Source: Epichloe hybrida
Taxonomy: Eukaryota; Ascomycota; Sordariomycetes; Hypocreales; Clavicipitaceae
Assembly (NCBI GenBank): GCA_019022495.1
Contig: JAFEKR010000010.1
Span: forward strand, 1,240,001-1,304,000
DNA: 64,000 nt
Direction of reading: 5' to 3'
The notes below the pieces were generated by a model. The model was not told the DNA's origin. It searched no databases and was given only the letters and a program-made list of their open reading frames with translations. Below are positions 22,401-31,990 of this stretch, in pieces. Made by a program: the position numbers and the translations under genes. The first letter of the stretch is position 1; each line of letters opens with the position of its first letter.

Positions 22401-23251
22401 CTGTGTCTTGGTTCGTCTGATATCTGATCCGACAGGAATGCTGTTACTGATCAAGGCAAATTGCTCAGCATGAGTATATGTCGACATTTCCGGCATGGTA
22501 GTAGCCACTGATTCTCTGATGCTCTCTCCATTGCGGAGATCTTGCTGTAATTGCGCGACCACCCCAAGATCAGAGTTGACATTTGCCTTCGGGTTCCCGG
22601 TTGCCCTTGCTTTACGAGATCCATTATGTGTCTTGCTATTATTCTTTGCCTCTTGCCTTAGCTGTTTCTCTTTCTCGTGCAGTCTTGCGAAGAATTCACG
22701 CGCAGTTTTTGCAGGGGGAAGTCGACTCTTCTTTCCTTTCGCGGCTGCTTTTTTAGAGCCCTCTTGGTAAGTCTTATCTACGTCTTCGTCATCAACATAG
22801 CTTGTGTCCGAGTCATCACTTGATTCGTGTGCTTCAGGCTCCTCTATAGAGTCGTTTGCGTCGGGAATGTCGGCATTAATTGTTTCTGGCTCATAATGTA
22901 CTTTCGCATTGCTGTGCAGCCTCCCTAAGCCGTTAGCATTTTGAAGTGCGGTTGATTGAGGTATGAAACTGTCGATTTCGACTCTGCTAGGAAGTGATTC
23001 TGTAACAGCATTTGTTGGAAGTAGTTTGGTTGAATAAAAGCCTTCATTTGCATCTTCCGTCATGTCGATCATCGTGATAGACGGTTCAGCTTTGACAACA
23101 ACCGCCGCGGACCCATCCAGTCCAGGTATGCTCTTTGTTCGAGTGTCAGCGATGAGCAAATGGTGTTTCAGAATGTCTTGGGAAAATAACTTACTGTCGT
23201 GTGGGCAAGCTCAGGCTGCTCTTTCTTTATTCTAGTCCCAATCTGATCCAT
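19457..23251 (-). CDS. SNF2-family ATPase with embedded RING finger (Rad5/Rad16-like)
   Basis: Twelve exons join in frame to 1048 residues: 23195-23251, 21982-23132, 21765-21919, 21610-21687, 21472-21551, 21359-21438, 21200-21304, 20656-21139, 20521-20604, 20173-20449, 19958-20115 and 19457-19894. The N-terminal third is acidic and Lys-rich. Lobe 1 has ADEMGMGKT, LIIVPNQAVANQW, LDEAHAIKN and HRWALSGTPLSN. A helical insert follows, then a RING (CASC ... CGHFYCNDC ... CSFDEC), and lobe 2 with VFTQFISTAKVLGR, SLKAGGQSLNL and AIGRAHRVGQ. RING-bearing SNF2 proteins act as DNA translocases and ubiquitin ligases in DNA repair or as SUMO-targeted ligases. The last RING pair is spaced C-x4-C rather than C-x2-C. 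It is not close to Rad16 proper. Eleven introns are far more than in any neighbour, yet all keep the frame, so I read it as intact. Confidence 0.85.
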
Positions 23252-24558
23252 TGCAAGCACTCTGGGGGGTTTGTAAGTGCAAGAAGCTGAGCTGAGCTGA
23301 GCTTAGATGGAAATTGCCAAGAGTAAATCCGGCGGACATTTTGAAGTGGAAGAGATGAAGAGTCAACCTTCTCTTAGAGGAAGTGTGCTTGAAGATATAT
23401 CAACGCCTCCAGACATCGTCAGGTGAATGCAGCGGGCAGTAAAGCTAGCAGTTGTGTGCAGCTGCCACGGCTGGAAACAGAAGCATTTCATCCCGCTATT
23501 GCCATTCCAACTTGGCGTTCAGACTGGTAGACTGAACGATGACTGAACGATTCCAAAGTCGAACCTTCTGAACGATAAATCATAGGGTAGGCTGGTAAAG
23601 TGACAGGGGTCGGTCGAGAACCGGCCTCGGCAAAAGAGTGTCATTATGATTGATTGACATCAAGATGGAATCAATGTGTTATTTCCAGATGCACACACAG
23701 CGCTGAGGGCACAACTGGGCAAGGCCAAAGGTAGAGCCGAGACCTGTTGATGCAAAAAACCTCAGCCTCAACCTGGCCTAAAAATACCGAAATACACACC
23801 GACGTCAGAAAAGGGCGTGGATGTGGCGGTCAATGCAGAGGGAGGCTTCGGCTCCTGCGAAACATGAGAGGTCATGTGTCGGGCAATGACACAATTGAAG
23901 CCGGTGCTCGATCTATTCCAGCAAATGGCAGAGACAATGGGCCACATGAGCTGCTCCTCTAGTCTCTCTCTCTTTCTCTCTCTTTTTTTTTAACCGCCCT
24001 TCCAAGCCAGCCACTCCACAGAGTCCACGTCTCACAGCACAAGCCTCATTCCCTCTGATCGAAAATTTGCATGACGCTTTCCTGCAGTTACCGGCTCCAT
24101 GCAGCTCCAACCGCTCCTTCTTTCCCATGCTGCCGTGGTCTGTATCTCGCTTCGCCCTGTCGTCTCTGGAGTCTCGAGGGTTGGCACGTTTACGTTGGCA
24201 CAGCCACGAGCCACATCCGAGAAAGAGACGGAGACATGCATGTTCCGTAGACAGACCTCATAGAGGTCCGTTCTGCTGCCCGTCTCATTGCTAGATCATA
24301 GATGTCAAAAGACCATCTCGCCGGCGCCAATGATTTTCTAATCGCACCTTAAGTTTCTGTCGGTCCGATCACACACCACAAGTCGCTTCTCGCTTCTCAA
24401 TTCCCGGACGGGCAGGCGAAAAGCCACGGACTGTTACAGACAGATTCAATAAGAGGCTCGACACTTCCACCAAACGTGATGATACCGAGAACATTGGCCT
24501 GACTAGCACAAAACCATTCAAAAACCGAGCAGTGACTGGCCATGCCGCGTTCGTCGAG
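23252..24558. other. Divergent intergenic region SNF2-RING/receptor
   Basis: 1.3 kb of promoter DNA. It contains a CT-rich tract ending in a T run at about 23960-23990 (sense to the receptor), common in fungal promoters. No gene recognised. Confidence 0.5.
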
Positions 24559-26367
24559 ATGCCGATTTGGTGGCGTATTGTCGACCTACCTGCCTCTATA
24601 GAGACCTTGCCACCAGATAACCACGTTGTAATACAGGGAGCTGCAGCAGACGCGGTATATGTCGATTTGGTCCCGAGACAACTTTTTGTGCTTTACGTAT
24701 CGTCCGTCATTGCTGGAGGGCTGAGCCTGATTTCGACGATAATTGCTATAGCATCATTCTTGCGAATGCGACGCAGTTTCAGGCATGAGTAATTTAAACC
24801 TGGATCTGAAAAATTCGAGAGTCGTAAACTGACAAGGACACAGTCTCATTCTATTACTGATACTGAGCGACTTGCTTAAGACGCTGTGGCTAGTCATCTT
24901 GCCCGCGACCGAACTTGTACAAGGAACCGTCGCCTCCACCTCGAGCCTTTGTCAAATCAGTGGCTACTTTCTGTCTGTCGGGATCGAAGCATGCGATTTA
25001 GCGGTCTTGCTGATGGCTGTGCACACTGGATTATACATATTCAGAGGACGAACGGGATTATACCCGTTTCGGTTCTTCGCATACGCCATTGTCGCAGTCG
25101 TATCGCTGATGCTTGCCTCCCTGGCATTCATCAACAAACCCGCCTTTGTGAATTCGGGGCCTTATTGCTACCTGTCCAGCCAACCAGACTGGACCAGTCG
25201 AGCGCTCAGCTGGATCCCGAGATATGTGATTCTCGTTACCATAATGCTGACATATACGTGCATCTATGCCTACGTCCGATGGGTCATGACGAAGTCGGAG
25301 GAGCCGGGACGGCTGCAGAACGCAAATGAACCAGGCCGGGTCGACGGGCATCATGTTCAGGAACCAATTCGCTACCACCAACTCCACCAATTGCATATCA
25401 TGGACTGATTCCGCCCTCGCCACCCTGTGACCGAGCGTTGTCTGATCAAACCTTGGTCGGGACTTCGCGGCTTACCTTACTAGAGCTGTCGCAACAGAAC
25501 GAGGGTGTGGGAGTTTCTTCGTTTGTCAAACAAAGAAAAGAGAGTACAGAACTCAGCCCGACCAAACCCGCTTTGCCCAAGGCTCTGTCTAACAGAACGG
25601 CCCCTTCCTCCCATGATGACCGGCATGAAGAGATTTCTAATGGCTATATTCATCCGCACCATGCTGGTGGGCATGAGCAATTCCTATCGACAGCCCGATC
25701 AACAACAGTCATCCCGCAACAAATCATCACCCCATACCCAACCACTGCTGGCGGCCTATTGATTCGAGCGCAAACCGGCCCAATTTTGATCAACGGGAGT
25801 TCTGAGATCTCTCGCGAGGATATGTCATTGCCGCATCTAGTCCTCTCGCCAACAACGCTCAATGCTACGGGGATGCCTCGAGTGCGAGAAAAGATACGAC
25901 GGCAGCTGGGACAGCTTTTTGTTTACCCTTTGGTGTACATGACGGGCTGGCTGATACCATTCATCTCACATGTCATGGGGGGCGACAAAAATGGGCGGCC
26001 ATTCTGGCTTGTTCTAGCCGGCCTCATCAGCTTGTGCGTCCAAGGCATGGCGGATTCGGTGGTTTTCCTAATGATGGAAAAGCCATGGCGGTATTGGACA
26101 AGAGACGATGTAACGGCTTGGTGTTGTATTCCGTGGTGCGAGCAGTCGTCTATGAAAGGGAATGGCATCAAAGTCGGACGTACAAGGGAGGAAATGCTCA
26201 TTGACGGCACGATAGCGAGAAGGAGAAGAGAGCGCGAGCAGGCCGAAAGGAGGCTGCGGTCAGCTGGGCGCGGCCCAATACACAGATACTGGTGGGATCT
26301 TACTCCGGTGGGGATCGACGAGTCCAGTGATGAAGAGGCTCAGCCAGCCCGTACGATGAGAAGATGA
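24559..26367 (+). CDS. Git3-type G-protein-coupled receptor (nutrient sensing), with a frame change
   Basis: Exon 1 is 24559-24788, the intron 24789-24843 and the next exon begins at 24844. The first five membrane segments are seen (LFVLYVSSVIAGGLSLISTI, LILLLILSDLLKTLW, a third and fourth, and YVILVTIMLTYTCIYAYVRW). The C-terminal part has REKIRRQLGQLFVYPLVYMT, two more membrane segments and a basic tail, matching the Git3 and Gpa2_C regions of fungal carbon-source receptors that signal through a Gpa2-type G protein to cAMP. Between them the reading frame must shift at about 25330-25350: the upstream frame stops at 25406, while the downstream frame opens at 25330 and reads SLPPTPPIAYHGLIPPSPP. 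I found no convincing intron. The start was chosen as the first ATG; the open frame upstream begins with GTG. Either a one-base deletion or a sequence error is likely. Confidence 0.75.
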
Positions 26368-26949
26368 TGGGATTTGGTTCATTCTGGAGTATATACCTCA
26401 TTAACAAATATCCAGGTAGCTATAAAGGCGTTATAGGCAGCTGCCGGTGAAATTGACCATGATTGATTGCAAATCCTTGGCTTGCGCAGAAAATCGAAGC
26501 ATGTCATGATCTACTATTCTCGTGATGGTGTTGAGCATTATATGCTCGTTTAGCACAGCTACTATTAGGGGTGCGCACTCTCTTTTGGCCTAGTTGGCCC
26601 AGCTGTTGTCAGATGGCACTCTATAGAAATTATTGCTACAAATTTGCCTACCTACTAGGGCCGCGTTTCTGGACGCCTCCACGATTTATGTGAGATTAAC
26701 GCCAGTCTCCGTCAACCCGCAACAGAAATACCTCTACTCAAGAACCCCATGGCAAAAGGTCTATGTGTCTTATGATGTATAGCATGACGGCCAACGACAA
26801 AACAGAGCTCTATGATAGCCAGGGGATCAGACCACAATCGCCGAGATTCAACATGAGTGTTGAGCGCACCAAAGGTGTTCTCTTTTGCCACCAAAGATCA
26901 TTTGCTCTCCTATCGCCTGCTGCAGTTGTAGTCAAGATGGCACGCATTT
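26368..26949. other. Convergent intergenic region
   Basis: 3' flanks of the receptor and amidotransferase genes. Short AT-rich stretches only; nothing recognised. Confidence 0.5.
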
Positions 26950-27819
26950 CTAACCATCGCGAATGAAATTAAGGAACGCCCTTCCAATCGCCACGCCATC
27001 ATGGGGAATCGGTGCTCTCTTCATACCACCCTCGTACACCTCATCATTGAATATACCGGCATTGTGTCGATTCACCAGGATCTCGGAGATGATGTCCTCC
27101 GTGAACTCGGGGTGGCCCTGCACAGTAATGTACTGACCAGGTTTGTACATGCCCTGGACGGAGCAAAACGCGTTGGAACCAAGGGGGATCGCATCGCCGG
27201 GGAAGTCGTGCACGATGTCGCGGTGCATCTGATGGATGCGCTACAAGGAACAATGGGGTTATTTTTTCCTTCCCCGTCTCGACATGTACAGACAGAGAAG
27301 AGAGGGGGGGATTCGCGGTGGATAGTGTGCGCGAGAACTCACTAGCTTGTTCAGCCCAAAGACCTGCTTGCCCTTCTCCGTCAGATCTACTTCCGTCACG
27401 GCGACTTCCCAGCCGTTTTCGCTCTTGCCGAGGCTCGCGCCGAGAGCTCGCCCTATGATCTGGTGGCCGAAGCAGACTCCTACTACTTTGATGCGCCCGC
27501 TTTGTAGGGCTCGTGTCGTGAAGTCGACGAGCTTGAGGATCCAGGGGTCGTTGTCGAAGGCTGTGTGTCGCGAGCCGGTTAGGAGGAGGGCGTCGACGTC
27601 GTCTAGCGAGGGGTATGATGCCGGGTCGTTTACTATGTCGTGCGCGGAGATGGTGACGAGGGAGGATAGGTCCGGTGGCGGGGGGGTGAAGGTTCGGGCG
27701 GCGGCGCTGAGGAGCGCTGTGAAGACGCCGGCGTAGCTGCCGAACTTGGCGCTCGTTTGGGGCTGAGGCGTGTCGCACTCGAGGATGGCGAGGCGGAGGG
27801 GATGAGGAGGGGAGCTCAT
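26950..27819 (-). CDS. Class I glutamine amidotransferase-like protein
   Basis: Exons 27343-27819 and 26950-27240 (102-nt intron, GTGAGT donor, TTGTAG acceptor) give 255 residues. The class I GATase core is clear: the nucleophile elbow VVGVCFGHQIIGRALG carries the catalytic Cys, and YITVQGHPEFTEDI carries the His and Glu of the triad. The start reads RLAILECDTPQP, typical of the stand-alone fungal family that resembles GMP synthase amidotransferase domains. Such proteins hydrolyse glutamine or gamma-glutamyl compounds; the substrate is unknown. There is no synthetase partner next to it. Confidence 0.87.
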
Positions 27820-28156
27820 TTTGGAGGTTGTGATTCGGGAGCGTGACAGGGGGTAGGTAGTAAGAGGCGGAGGAGGGTTGGAGCCATCGTTTTTGACGTT
27901 TTGACGTCGGGTCGGGGTGGTGGAGCTGGGGTTGAAGAATTAGCTTGAATTAGTTGCCGATGTTTTTTTATGTTGCCGATCATCGCGGGGTCCAGCTGGC
28001 TCTAGCGCCTAAGCGCCGGCTCCGGCTCTTCGGTGCGACTCTGGTCTGAAGTCGCATTCTAGAATATTACGACAATTCCGAAATAAATTCCCCGATTGCA
28101 CCAAACCACCGAACCTCGACATTATTTCCCCCCCCCATCTCTCGTAAACACCCGCC
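27820..28156. promoter_or_regulatory. Divergent promoter region amidotransferase/ppx1
   Basis: 337 bp between two divergent start codons, holding both promoters and leaders. No specific site could be named. Confidence 0.45.
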
Positions 28157-29479
28157 ATGCCTCCCAACAAAGCATCACTGCAAGCCTTCCTGGCAAATGC
28201 CCGCAGTGCCTTGAAGACGCCCGCCGCGCAGCGTCCCAAGCCACTCATATTCGTTGTTGGAAATGAATCTGCAGGTACATGCTTTACTTGTCCAGTCCCA
28301 AAAAAAAAGTTTCGAGTCTCACGAGCCACGACCAGCAACGAGATCCAAAAGCCCCGTCTCGTCCGTGTTCTGTGCTAAACCACCGCAATCGTAGACCTTG
28401 ACTCGCTATGCTCGGCCATCGTCTATGCCTTCATCCGCACCAACACCGCCCCTCACACCCTGCACATCCCAATATCGAATCTCCCCCGGGCAGATCTCGC
28501 GCTCCGCACGGAAATGGCGGCTGTTCTGCGGCACGCAGGCTTAACCGCCGACCATCTCCTCACCCTCTCTGACCTGCCGGACCTGCCGGACCTGCCGGAC
28601 CTGCCACCCCAAGACACCCGCTGGGTGCTCGTCGACCACAATTCCCTCACGGGGCCGCTCAAGAGATTCGCCCGCCAAGTCACAGGCTGCGTGGACCATC
28701 ACGTCGACGAGGGAGTCGTGGACAAGGACGCCCAACCTAGGATCATCGAGCCATGCGGCAGCTGCATGAGCCTGGTAGTAGACGAGTGCAAGCCAGCGTG
28801 GCAAGAGCTGTCTCGGGGGCGAAACGACGATGACGATGCCGCGGCGGAGCACGATGCGCTCATCAAGCTCAGTCTCGCGCCTATTCTCCTCGACACCACC
28901 AACCTCACAGCCGAGCACAAAGTTCGACCCAAGGACACGGACGCCGTCAGATTTCTGCGAGATCAACTCCACGACAGCAACTTTGACGCGGCGCAGTATT
29001 ATGACCTCGTCAACGCCGTGAAGGAGGATATCTCGGCGCTCTCGGTCCGGGACATCTTTCGCAAGGACTACAAGGAGTGGGAGCAGAGTGGTCTCACCCT
29101 CGGCATAAGCTGCGTGGTCCGGGGCTTCGAGTACCTTCTTGAGAAGGCCGAGATCAGGGACACATTTCTCGAGGAGCTTTTCTCGTGGTCGGGTGAGCGG
29201 AAGCTGGACGTCACGGCCGTTATGACGACGTCTTATCCGGACGGCAAGTTTCACAGACAGCTCCTCGTGTGGGGCTTGAACGATGAGGGCAGAGCAGCTG
29301 TTCGGACGTTCAATGACATGGCGACTGAGCATTTAAAGCTGCAGCAGTGGCATCAAGGTTCCTTGGATGGTGGGAGTGAGAGGTTTGCGTGGGCGCAGTT
29401 CGAGCTGGCGGCTAGTAGGAAGCAAGTTGCACCGTTGCTGAGGGAGGCGTTGAGGCTGAGTGTAGAGCAGAAGGTCTGA
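28157..29479 (+). CDS. ppx1: Exopolyphosphatase (PPX1, DHH family)
   Basis: Exons 28157-28274 and 28395-29479 give 400 residues. DHH-family motifs are present: FVVGNESADLDSLCSA (metal site, spanning the intron), WVLVDHNS, CVDHHVDEG (the DHH) and ILLDTTNL. The C-terminal DHHA2 region includes AVKEDISALSVRDIFRKDYK. Ppx1 removes terminal phosphate from inorganic polyphosphate in cytosol and mitochondria. An in-frame 9-bp repeat (GACCTGCCG, about four copies from 28571) encodes LPDLPDLPDLP, an expansion in a loop before WVLVDHNS. The 120-nt intron starts within the first metal motif. It is divergent from the amidotransferase gene. Confidence 0.93.
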
Positions 29480-29721
29480 TATCGATGCGCATTTGAAACT
29501 ATTTCTCACCCCTGAATGAAGTGTTTCTGTAGACTTGTGTGAAAACGAATATCGTGCGCCTCAATTGCTAAAGGACTTTGTTTACCAAGAGGGTGTGAGA
29601 ATGCCTAATGCGGATGCGGACCCAACGACGACAACTGTGCGGGCTGAGTTCCATGATAGTCTAGTATGTATTATACAAGGTAGAAACACCTGTTTCCTGA
29701 TTATTTTACAAGGAGTGGATG

Positions 29722-31656
29722 TCAATTTGTTACATCGGCGGCATCGTAGAACCGATTGAGAGCTTGTGCCCGCTCCTCTCGCGCCTGGTTTTCCACAAGA
29801 TGCCGATTCACATCTTCCACCTCTTTGAGGACACGCACAAACTCGCGGCGACGAAGACGCCGCCTGCCAATAGTATCCAGCGAGTCCAGAGGTGGTGGGT
29901 TGTGCAGCAATTCTTCTGCTGCGGGATCTGCTATTAGAATGCAGGCCTTGAGCGCATTGTACACCGGCCCAGTGGGATATACTGCTGGCTGTTCTTTCAG
30001 CATCTCGGGATACACCCAGCGCAGGGCATCAATGCACATCTTTGAGTCTTGAGTGGAAACCATCACTCTGTACACCAGTTCATACAATTCTGCAGGTCGA
30101 GCCACGCGAAATCTTGCTGGCGCGCGGAAAGTGTCCCAGAACCGATCCCAGTCCTGTCGCTCAGCATAGGCCGTCATCAATCGGCTGGTCTGATCGTGGT
30201 CCAGCGGTGTCTGCTGGTCAAGTAGAAGGAATTCAAGATTCTTCTGTGCTCTTTCCAGCTCAAAATTATACGCTGGCGAAGCAACTATCGCTTCAATGAG
30301 AGTAACAAGCACGTTCTTTGACTGGACTGACATTCCCCGCTCCTCTGCTGTGAGAAGCAATTGATCAACAAGCTGCAGACGTGTGATGGAACCATCTTTC
30401 GCCGAAGAAGCCTGGAACACCGCGGAGATCAAGCGCTCGAGTATTTCCATACTCATGGAGGTTCCTGATATTTGCAAGTCTGTGATATGTCGCTGAAGCA
30501 TTGCTAGCTCGGATTCAGTTGTTTCGGGGTGGATCTTGTCCTCTACCATCGTCTCCATCGCTGGGCGCATCGCGTCATTTCCGGGTTGAAGTCTTCTTGC
30601 ATGTGTGGAAAAGCGCCTTTGTTGCTGGGAGGCCTGTTGCATCTTCTGCCATTGGGTAGCTGATTCTGTCTTGGGAAGCTGTAATTTGGACGACACTAGA
30701 GACTCAAGGTCCTTTTGACTGTCGAACGTCTGACCTTTGATCTTCATGGTCTGCTCCAGATTTCTCTTCAGTATAGCTTGCCACAGCGTTTCCAAATCAA
30801 GCTCGTTTCGTCGAGACTCTGTCATGCATTGCACCACGATCGTGGTGCCTGTTGCTGCTGCCCCAAAACCTGAAAATCGTCCACTCTCATCAAAGCTAGC
30901 TGTTTCGTCGGTGACTGCGTCGCTCGTTGAAAAGTTGACGCATACCCAGCCCGTGGATATGCCATTGTCGCCGCCCGGTAGAATCATGGTATTGGTTCCC
31001 ATGAGCTTCGCTTTCTTTCGCAGTCGGCGCAGTTTTGTTTTCAACTCGCCCGGGCCGATCAAGCCGTCGGCTCGTGCGTTGACCTTGTAGTTTCGTCGCA
31101 GCCATCGTACGAATCGACCTGAGGAGATGTGTAAATGCCTTTCGCTTCGGGCGGTGGCAAACAGCATGATGAGGTTCGGCCCTAGGGCGGCTGGAGGGTC
31201 CAAGTCGCGTAGATCCATGAGCGATATATCGTCTAAGCCCATATCATCAAAGATGTACTTGATCATTGGGGTGACGAGGGCGGGCGATTCGGTGGGGGCC
31301 TCGGGCAGGGTCGGCGTGTGCAAACTCGGAGGATGTGATGGAGGCTCGACTTCAAGGAACCATGGTTTTTGGCCGGTAGAATGCCCATCCTCGATACAGT
31401 TTTCACTAGTTTCTTGGACTTTCTCCAAGGTTTGTGAAGTTTGTGTTGCCGGTAGACTGCTTTCGATATTCCGCTCCGTGCTGAAGAATCTTGCCGTTGA
31501 CCTTGGGAATCGTCGATAAGAACCTTGCTGTATAGTCCGAAAAGTGGGCGGCGGTCTGACGGCTACGGCTTTGAAGATCACATTTCGGCAGCTTGAACAT
31601 CCAAGGGATGTGAATGAGGGACGTGCGATCATCTTTGGCTGCTGGAAATAGTGCAT
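29722..31656 (-). CDS. atp25: Mitochondrial ATPase synthesis protein 25 (Atp25)
   Basis: Single exon, 644 residues. A basic, Ser-rich mitochondrial presequence is followed by a ribosome-silencing-factor-like (RsfS/Iojap) domain (MIKYIFDDMGLDDISLMDLR, LIMLFATARSERHLHISSGR, NTMILPGGDNG, GWVCVNF). The helical C-terminal half is the M domain. In yeast, Atp25 is cleaved in mitochondria; the C-terminal part stabilises the mRNA of ATP synthase subunit 9, and the N-terminal part acts with the mitoribosome or the c-ring. The first ATG (31656) is used; a second follows eight codons later. It is divergent from rpo41 with 334 bp between the start codons. Confidence 0.92.
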   Translation of the reverse strand: MHYFQQPKMIARPSFTSLGCSSCRNVIFKAVAVRPPPTFRTIQQGSYRRFPRSTARFFSTERNIESSLPATQTSQTLEKVQETSENCIEDGHSTGQKPWFLEVEPPSHPPSLHTPTLPEAPTESPALVTPMIKYIFDDMGLDDISLMDLRDLDPPAALGPNLIMLFATARSERHLHISSGRFVRWLRRNYKVNARADGLIGPGELKTKLRRLRKKAKLMGTNTMILPGGDNGISTGWVCVNFSTSDAVTDETASFDESGRFSGFGAAATGTTIVVQCMTESRRNELDLETLWQAILKRNLEQTMKIKGQTFDSQKDLESLVSSKLQLPKTESATQWQKMQQASQQQRRFSTHARRLQPGNDAMRPAMETMVEDKIHPETTESELAMLQRHITDLQISGTSMSMEILERLISAVFQASSAKDGSITRLQLVDQLLLTAEERGMSVQSKNVLVTLIEAIVASPAYNFELERAQKNLEFLLLDQQTPLDHDQTSRLMTAYAERQDWDRFWDTFRAPARFRVARPAELYELVYRVMVSTQDSKMCIDALRWVYPEMLKEQPAVYPTGPVYNALKACILIADPAAEELLHNPPPLDSLDTIGRRRLRRREFVRVLKEVEDVNRHLVENQAREERAQALNRFYDAADVTN

Positions 31657-31990
31657 GCAGCCTTTGCCTGACCTTCGTCAACATTCTCACGCATGCACGA
31701 GCAACTTTCCGGCTGGAGCTCCAACTCTTTGGTGGGTCCCGCCACTCATCAAGACGGCCACGTGACGGGACCCCTGACCCTGAAGTGGCCAATCCAAGCC
31801 AATCCAAGTTGCAAGGCTCATGGCGAAATTTTCTGAGAGAGCTCATCTCCTTAATCGATTGCCGACCACTCCTCGTGCTCTTTATTTCTGCTTCGGCGCG
31901 TTGCCATTATTTCTTAGATGTTTTAATACCTCAACTTATCTCAGCAACATCTCCTCATCCTATGTCCTTGTAAACGCTGGAGCTGTCAAA
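31657..31990. promoter_or_regulatory. Bidirectional promoter atp25/rpo41
   Basis: 334 bp. It contains CACGTG (31759-31764, within GCCACGTGACGG) and a tandem pair CCAATCCAAG x2 (31789-31808), so two CCAAT boxes. Both genes serve mitochondrial gene expression, making shared control plausible. Confidence 0.55.

Noticed and set aside
28541..29332. 263-codon open frame antisense to ppx1
   Set aside because: Shadow frame caused by codon bias of the real gene.
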